Assembly: GCF_001632365.1 (NCBI RefSeq)
Contig: NW_024468588.1
Coordinates: forward strand, 91,370-139,298
Direction: 5' to 3'
Length of the DNA: 47,929 bases
From: Laetiporus sulphureus 93-53
Lineage: Eukaryota; Basidiomycota; Agaricomycetes; Polyporales; Laetiporaceae
Positions 42,114 to 47,929 of this stretch are shown one piece after another. Numbering within the stretch: position 1 is the first letter of the stretch; each line of letters starts with the position of its first letter. Below the pieces are notes generated by a model. The model saw only the letters and a list, made by a program, of their open reading frames with translations. It did not search any database and was not told the origin of the DNA. Position numbers and translations under genes: made by a program.

Positions 42114-43140
42114 TCACTCGACGTCCATCCGGCCTGCGGCACCCTGGCTTCCCCGGCCACCACCTCCTCCGCGCCTGCCGCCTCGACCTCGCCCTCGCCC
42201 TCGTCCACCCCGTGCCCATCGCTGCGTGTAGTCGGATGGCTCCATGCCCGGGGGTGCAATGAGCACTGTTGCCCGCGCGCCCTTCGCAAGGATGTCGTCC
42301 GAGCGCAGTTTTCTGCCCGTCATATCAGAATCCCTATCATCACGAGCACAAAAAGAGAAAGGAACGCACGACCCGCCCGAGCTCCCGTCCTCCATAAGCA
42401 CATCCACACTATCCTCCTCTATGGCGGCGCCCATGATGCGCCCGCCAAGCGTCGCGTTCACGCCGCCGATGATCTTGACTTCGAGCAGGCGCCCGTCCGC
42501 GGGCTGCCCATGGAACTTGGCGACGGCCGCCTGTGCATCCTTCTCAAACTTGAAGGTGACGCGCACAATCGGCGGGTCACCTCGTGAATACAAAACGGCG
42601 TTCGTTATTGCCCCGCAACGCTTGAAGATGGCCTGAGAGGAGGCATGAGCAGAACGAAGATAAACGGCAAGTTCGAACGCACCTCTACGTCGGCTGCGCT
42701 GGTCCCTGGTGCTAACCCTCCAACCTGAACCACGTTTCCTCTATTGCTCGCGCCCTTGATAGAAAGCCCCTTTTCACCTAGAGCCTCCCTCAGAGCCCTA
42801 TCGGCGCCCGAAAAGTTCATCTTCGGTGCACCGGACTGCGAATCTGACAGTCGAGCGCTGAGCGAGCCTGTCTGATCCTTGTCGGCGCCTGGCCCGCGAT
42901 AGAGATCATGTCGCCACGTATTGTTGATGTCGCCCTTCGGAGGACGTTGATTGCGGTTCTGTTGTCGGGTAAAGTGAAGAGAGAGAGGAGAGACGAAGTG
43001 AGCCGCTGAGCGGTGGGTCAAAGGCGAGAGTTTCGGCGCACATAAGGGCTGGCGCTCCCGGCGCGGTTGCCTCTGGTGCGCACAGGGCCAACAGAGTTGT
43101 TGTTTGGAAGACTGAGGCGTTCGAGGAGTGAGGCAGTCAT
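42114..43140 (-). CDS. ALY/REF (Yra1)-type mRNA export RNA-binding protein, 297 aa
   Basis: Three exons on the minus strand, 43140-43042, 42958-42683, 42632-42114, have introns of 83 and 50 bp, both GT-AG in phase 0, and a total of 298 codons. An N-terminal basic region (RTRGNRAGSASPY) precedes an RRM with RNP2 VVQVGGL (in GNVVQVGGLAPGTSAADVE), AIFKRCGAITNAVL and an RNP1-position strand VRVTFKFEKDAQAAVAKFHG. A linker and a C-terminal RG/RGG-rich tail follow (ARGGRGRGRGRGGRRG), ending MDVE. This layout of basic N-terminus, central RRM and RGG end matches THO/TREX adaptor proteins that load export factors on mRNA. Ortholog level (Yra1 versus a related RRM protein) is not certain. Confidence 0.8.
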
Positions 43141-45324
43141 GGTCAGCGAGGTGGTGGTAGTGAACGACGAGGAGAAAGCAAAGTTGTGGCGCTGTCACAA
43201 GCCAGGAGACGCTATTTGGTCCTGTTTGCTTATTTGTGGCCATGCATGCTAGGCGCCCTACCCCTGCGCAAATCTCATTAAAACCTGTGCGCCTTGCTGA
43301 TGGTCAGGACCTCTCGGTGTGTACCTGGTGGGACGCAGTCACGTTTGCAGCTATCGCATTCTTGTTAACGACATTGGGATGTGGGATCTGCCTCGATTGC
43401 CTTGAAGCATCAAATTGTTTTCATTGGAATTAACTCATATTTCCCATTGGCATCTGACTCAACATTTTGCTCGTCTGGAGTCACGTATCGATTTTCTTTT
43501 CTAGATATGGGAGGTTGTTTCAACAGACGGCGCGTACTATGCGATATGGCGAGCGAGGCATGCATTACGGGTGCGTTGGTATTAGATCTCGTCAATCTTC
43601 AACTGCGTCTTTGACAGTTGATGCAACTGCTCCTGAATGTCTGTGCCTTCAGAGTGTTCATCCGTGAGGTAGAAAAATCTGCATGTGTGTAAGTGTACCT
43701 CATTTGAAGAGCCTTTATTTACATATCTGTCTAAAATTGGACAATGCTCGGTATCCTGACAGTTCAAGAAATTTCCACCTCGATTGCAACGACTCAAGGC
43801 AATGCGTCGCATCGCAACCCTAGCGTGGTCGGCTCTATCGCATCCCTATTCTGATATCTCAAACCGGAATCGTCCTGTAGCCCGCGCGTAGCACTTGCGG
43901 TGCAACGATCCTAAATGACAGAATGTAAGCATATTCGTCACGAGCAACAGTATCATCATTCGTTCTAGATCGCCAGCCAGTGCTTATGATTCAGGAGAAC
44001 AGCGATACATCGGTGATGTCTGGACATGCTGGCCCTGCCTTCGACTTTGGGACAAAGACGAAGACCCGCTATGCTCATAAAGTGGTTGCATGATCTCGTA
44101 CCTGTTATCATAAGACTTGCATCCGCAGGACAATGCAGATAGCCAGCAACGTATCGTAGTTTCGACGATTTCTTACAACGCTTGGGATGGCGACGTATCA
44201 ATTAATCAACCTTCGATGCTGCGATCCATTACATATACCCCTTTGGGCGCGCGAGAAGTCACGCCAGGCGGCACTGCGCCGGCTGTCAATCACTGTCTAA
44301 GCGCATTTTGCGAGAAGCCAGGCGCCATGTTCGACCATAGCAACAAGCTGAGGCCCAGCACGTTGTGTTCACCTCTCATGAAGAAATGCAGGAGACCTTC
44401 CTTTTCTTCAAGCTGTACCGCTACGTAGCACAGGTTGCATCGCATGGATCAAATGTTCGTCATCGTCCATGCATGCGAGATCTCTGCACGATCGATTCCG
44501 GCTCAACCTGATGGCGGTGCTTTCGCGGGCGCTCCGACAGCCGCCCTTGGAAGTTCCTCTTCTGATGCCAACAATCATCCAGGAACGCGCCGGAACGCGT
44601 TGCTCGCAAATCCTACAATTTTTGTCTTTCAAACACATCAGGCATCAGGCGGATCCCAAACCAACTAGGCAAACACTTGTCACCCACAGCGCGCCCTGCT
44701 ACGTTGCTATGCGCAAGGATATTGGTTAAGTGTACACTCGCTTCATGACTAGGTTATAGGTAAATTTCTCCCTGCTTCTACTACTGAACGATCAGAAATC
44801 TCGCGGAGAATGAATGATTGGATTTGTGGCGGCATCTGGTGACGCTCTTGGCGAGCCAACTCCGATATATCTCTCCTTATCAACCACGTTAAGTATTGTC
44901 AGCGTCTCGAAAATATAGAGCATTGCGGCCTGCCAGACCAATTTGACTAGTCGTCGCGTGCTGACGGTGGGTGGTGCTGCGACATGAGGGGGATGCAATG
45001 CTTCTCATCATTGGGGTCGCCGGTTCAAGGGATGCAACACCATCTCGTCCATGATGCGTCTGGTAGCGTGGCATTCGATCCTCTGCTTTAGCCTATTTGT
45101 CAAACCCAAGGTTTCCACAAGCGCCCGCAGCCGGACCGTGCGATGTCGGCCATTCCTCCTCAGGCAAGGTCCAGCCTTTCTCGAATGAGGGAGCTGGGGC
45201 TGTCCTTGGCTGCTATAGTGCCCGATCGGCGACCGCTCCCTTCCCCGGCGGCCGTGCGCTGCATATAAAACCGGCTTCGTCGTCCTTTGGCGTGTTCATC
45301 GGCTTAGATCCTTCCCACTGCCAC
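43141..45324. other. No supported gene
   Basis: More than 2 kb carry only short frames on both strands (up to ~130 codons) with no recognised domain and no splice-consistent assembly. The first part is the upstream region of the RNA-binding gene, and the last part that of the membrane-protein gene. A TATATAAAA at about 45,264 lies 60 bp before the latter's start codon and may be its promoter element. Confidence 0.4.
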
Positions 45325-46993
45325 TATGTCCTCGGATCCAAGCAGCTCTCAGCAATTAATCATCGGCCTTCGGACGATGTGAGGTTCCATACTGAGACTG
45401 GCTTCCCCTGCTCATGTGCTCTGATAGTCAGATTGCTAACAACATACAGATTTCTACCACTGGTGGGTTCTGAACTATCTACAACTGTTAGTCCTTAGCC
45501 AGCTGTCGATCTCATCGTTTGCCACTTCATCAGCTCTCTTCTTTTACGATATCATAATAACCTTCGACCAAGAGATCCGTGTAGTATGGACTCGCAAAAT
45601 CACCGCAGCCAGCGTCATATACATCCTATCTCGATACCTGATGTTTCTATACCTCATACTCACGTTTGTAGAGAACGCTTTCGACTGTGAGGTACCCTTC
45701 AATCGCATGTTCCATTTGAGGATCGTTACTCACCAATCGTATGTCACTAGAGGTACGTTCTTCATCTCGCAACCGATCAAATTACCTCATCGCCTTTCAT
45801 GCAGCTCGTATATTGTCATTCAATTCTACAACAGCGTCCAGTGCATATTATATGCAATCTGGGCAGGTGAGAAACATTCGCATTGGCATTCTTCGGCTGT
45901 ATGCTCAGTATAGCATTGACACCGCTAGCGTTCACGGCTCTTCGAACATATGCAATCAGCCTTCACGCATGGCATGTAGCTGCGCTCGTTTTCCTCCTTG
46001 GGATGGTCCCGGCAGGGGTGAACAGCGTGCGTTAGGCTTTAGGTTTGATTGGTCGTTGCTGAGCCTGATGGTACTCTGTTGCAGTATTATTATAGTCAGA
46101 TGCAGCTGTACAATCTCCCTCCGCCTACTGGCTGCATTCTTGCGAGTACCATCCCAAACGATATCATGAATAAGTGCGCATCTCCTACACATCCCTGATG
46201 TTCCGACGACTTACGTAGATTGCCATGCCAGGTGTAAGCTCCGTTATTCAATGACGGTATCTCTCGTCACTGAGTACGAACACAGTGGTGATTGGCACAA
46301 GAGTTTGCGTTGTCGCGGCCGATGGTGTTCTGCTACTCGTGACATGGTATAGGACCTATGGGCTTCGCAAAGCTGCTAATGAGGTTCATGTGCGTGCATC
46401 TCTGGCATCCATGCTGTTGAGAGATGGTATGTTGTACTCCATGCACGTACACGAAGCATTCTGATGTCTCGTATCTAGGTACCATATACTTTGGGTATGT
46501 GTCTTCATAATGATCGCACTTTTTATCGTGTTCTAAGATTTTCCAGCGTCCTCTTTTTGCTGAGTCTTGCCGACATCATTTTGTCAGTCACTGATGTACG
46601 TTCTTTTCGCCTTTCGCACGTGCATGCGTTATTAATTGATCCACTCAAGACGTTCAGCGATACGACAACGTTTATCGCCATGTACGCGTCATTGCAGAAT
46701 TTTCCAGATTTTTTCCTGATATCCATGCGACTCCTTACAGCTTGACACCGATGCTTCTCGCTCGCTTCTTTCTCAACCTGCGCCAAATTGACAACTCTGG
46801 TCATGGTACCGGGACGTCTTCTCAAGGAGAGACGTATCAAGCCTCGAATCTCCGGTTTGCCGCAAGCATCTTTGGGAACATGGGACAGTCGCTTGGAATT
46901 GGTGGGGAAGAGACAGACGGCGATCTGGACCTAGAGCTGACGACAGATGGTTCGAGCGAATCGAATCCAGACAGTCTCATGACGGAAGCTTGA
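45325..46993 (+). CDS. DUF6533-type multi-pass membrane protein
   Basis: The start is ATG 45,325 (MSSDPSSSQQLIIGLRT). The signature region ALFFYDIIITFDQEIRVVWT is followed by membrane helices (VIYILSRYLMFLYLILTFVE, HVAALVFLLGMVPAGVNS, SVLFLLSLADIILSV). From exon 3 on, exons are consistent in phase: ..-45866, 45914-46026, 46085-46173, 46275-46426, 46479-46494, 46547-46595, 46650-46669, 46741-46993. They read through RTYGLRKAANEVHVRASL, LTPMLLARFFLNLRQ and an acidic tail ending MTEA. I could not join exons 1, 2 (about 45,453-45,690) and 3 in one phase, so one splice site is unusual or the 5' half carries a lesion. Function of the family is unknown. Confidence 0.7.
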
Positions 46994-47129
46994 AGAGCAT
47001 TGGGACGCAGTGACTGATTGTGCGTTGTCCTATACTAGCGAATGTAATGCTTGCTCATGCTGCAACAGTGCGAGAAAACTCTAACCAAGTTGGCAATCAA
47101 AGCTATGATAGGAACACGTCAGGTGATGA

Positions 47130-47410
47130 GAAGCCACACCAATCCTTGAACCTTCAGTTTCGCTGCGAGCATTTTCGGCAATATGGGGCAATCATGGCAA
47201 ACCGATAGCGAGGAAGACGCAAACTTGGATTTGGAGTCAACGACGGAGGTTAATGGCGATTTGAGCCTTGACAGCTTGACGACGTGTGGCCCTGGTAACA
47301 CGCAAGACACAGAAACGCCATTGATGTTCGGGGTGGACTTTCACGCATTGAGCCGTTATACAGAAGATTCATGCACTTCAGCGAACCGAAATCGTTCTTT
47401 TTCTTTTTAG
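47130..47410 (+). pseudogene. Duplicated tail of the DUF6533 gene
   Basis: The frame encodes FSFAASIFGNMGQSW and DANLDLESTTEVNGDLSLDS, closely matching FAASIFGNMGQSL and the acidic DLDLELTTDG...DSL tail of the upstream gene's last exon. A TGA precedes it in frame and no membrane helices are seen. The frame then runs to 47,410. It is either a relic of a tandem copy or the remains of a longer gene end. Confidence 0.6.
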
Positions 47411-47929
47411 GTAAACATAGCAATACGATAAATATCACGACCGAACTCGTATGCTCAGAATGTCCTAGATAATTAATCACACCCTCTGTTCGGCTTATCC
47501 CCACGTATATGGTAGTGCGGCAGGGTTACCCATCGCCTTAGTATCCCCTTGATCTTACGCCTGCTGATCACAGCACCGACCTTTGCCAGCTCAAGTTCCC
47601 CGAGACCGATATCTGGCTCGCTGCGAGGTACTCCAGCGTGCGTTTCTTGCTCTTCTGAACTATCAATAGACCAATTTGACATAAATTACACGGCAAGAAG
47701 TCCCCAACTCGCCCGCGAAAGATCCAAAACAAGGTGGTCATGAGATGTTTTTGTTGGAAGTGAAGTGCGGGATGCACTTGGGTACGTGCTTGGCGTGCCG
47801 AGCACAAATGTTGTGCCGTGGTGAAACACGTCGGAAGCGGTACCTGGAGACGGAATGGTCGGAAAGGCACGGGCCCAGACAGGGGCAGAAGGTAGTATAA
47901 AGTACATACCTAGGTAGCCAGTTCCCTCA
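47411..47929. other. No supported gene
   Basis: Overlapping short frames on the minus strand (for example 47,473-47,682 and 47,686-47,907) show no clear domain. They might be the 3' exons of a minus-strand gene extending past the window, but nothing here confirms it. Confidence 0.3.

Noticed and set aside
42018..42636. Long plus-strand frames opposite the RNA-binding gene
   Set aside because: They are antisense shadows of a GC-rich exon with RGG repeats; the minus-strand RRM is clear.
43965..44430. Possible decayed multi-exon gene between the RNA-binding and membrane-protein genes
   Set aside because: No frame shows a recognisable motif and no splice combination gives a convincing product.
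1..47929. CRISPR arrays, bacterial operons, rRNA or tRNA genes
   Set aside because: There are no regularly spaced short repeats, and spliceosomal introns and fungal transposons rule out a prokaryotic source. I could not recognise any tRNA or rRNA by eye; a tRNA scan was not possible.

Overview
The window looks like nuclear DNA of an agaricomycete (mushroom-forming basidiomycete). The evidence is genes with many roughly 45-90 bp GT-AG introns, an Hsp70-like ATPase and a DUF6533 membrane protein of types common in these fungi, a cytochrome P450 relic, a coiled-coil family that I associate with Agaricomycetes, and a dense layer of Copia and Gypsy (Ty3) retrotransposons. All identifications come from reading the sequence; no database search was run.

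Layout. Positions 1-19,760 are a nested transposon graveyard. It holds a Gypsy LTR end (1-59), a Copia protease scrap, a cytochrome P450 pseudogene (645-2778), a MITE-like element with about 65 bp inverted ends (3407-4117), a LINE-ORF1-like relic, and a long decayed Copia element on the minus strand (about 5171-9994). One solo LTR splits the Copia integrase and a second copy truncates its gag end. Next comes a chromodomain Gypsy element (10,973-19,760). Its gag carries another solo LTR with a perfect 5 bp target duplication, and its polyprotein ends in a dUTPase-like domain with all five motifs.

Positions 20,174-30,000 are a gene-bearing stretch. It contains a 244 bp foldback MITE, a 200-residue hypothetical gene 13 bp downstream of it, two paralogous two-exon coiled-coil genes (22,346 and 28,358), and between them a complete ten-exon Hsp70-like gene on the minus strand. 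The Hsp70-like gene and the second coiled-coil gene are divergent and share a 408 bp intergenic region. Positions 30,025-39,358 are a young full-length Gypsy element on the minus strand, with 319 bp LTRs differing at four positions and CACGT target duplications. It reads as one very long frame interrupted only by two TGA codons. Beyond it lie a decayed third copy of the coiled-coil family, then conserved housekeeping genes on the minus strand: an ERV14/cornichon cargo receptor (40,426-41,123) and an ALY/Yra1-type mRNA-export RNA-binding protein (42,114-43,140). A DUF6533 membrane-protein gene (45,325-46,993, plus strand) follows, with a decayed duplicate of its tail just downstream.

The most interesting signals are in the 10,973-19,760 Gypsy element. 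An 11-nt primer-binding site just after the 5' LTR is exactly complementary to the predicted first 11 nt of the transcript, which points to Tf1/sushi-like self-priming. The element also carries a chromodomain followed by a dUTPase-like domain, and a second exact copy of its polypurine tract between RT and integrase. Across the transposons and the P450 relic, in-frame stops are nearly all TGA, which fits CpG deamination of CGA codons.
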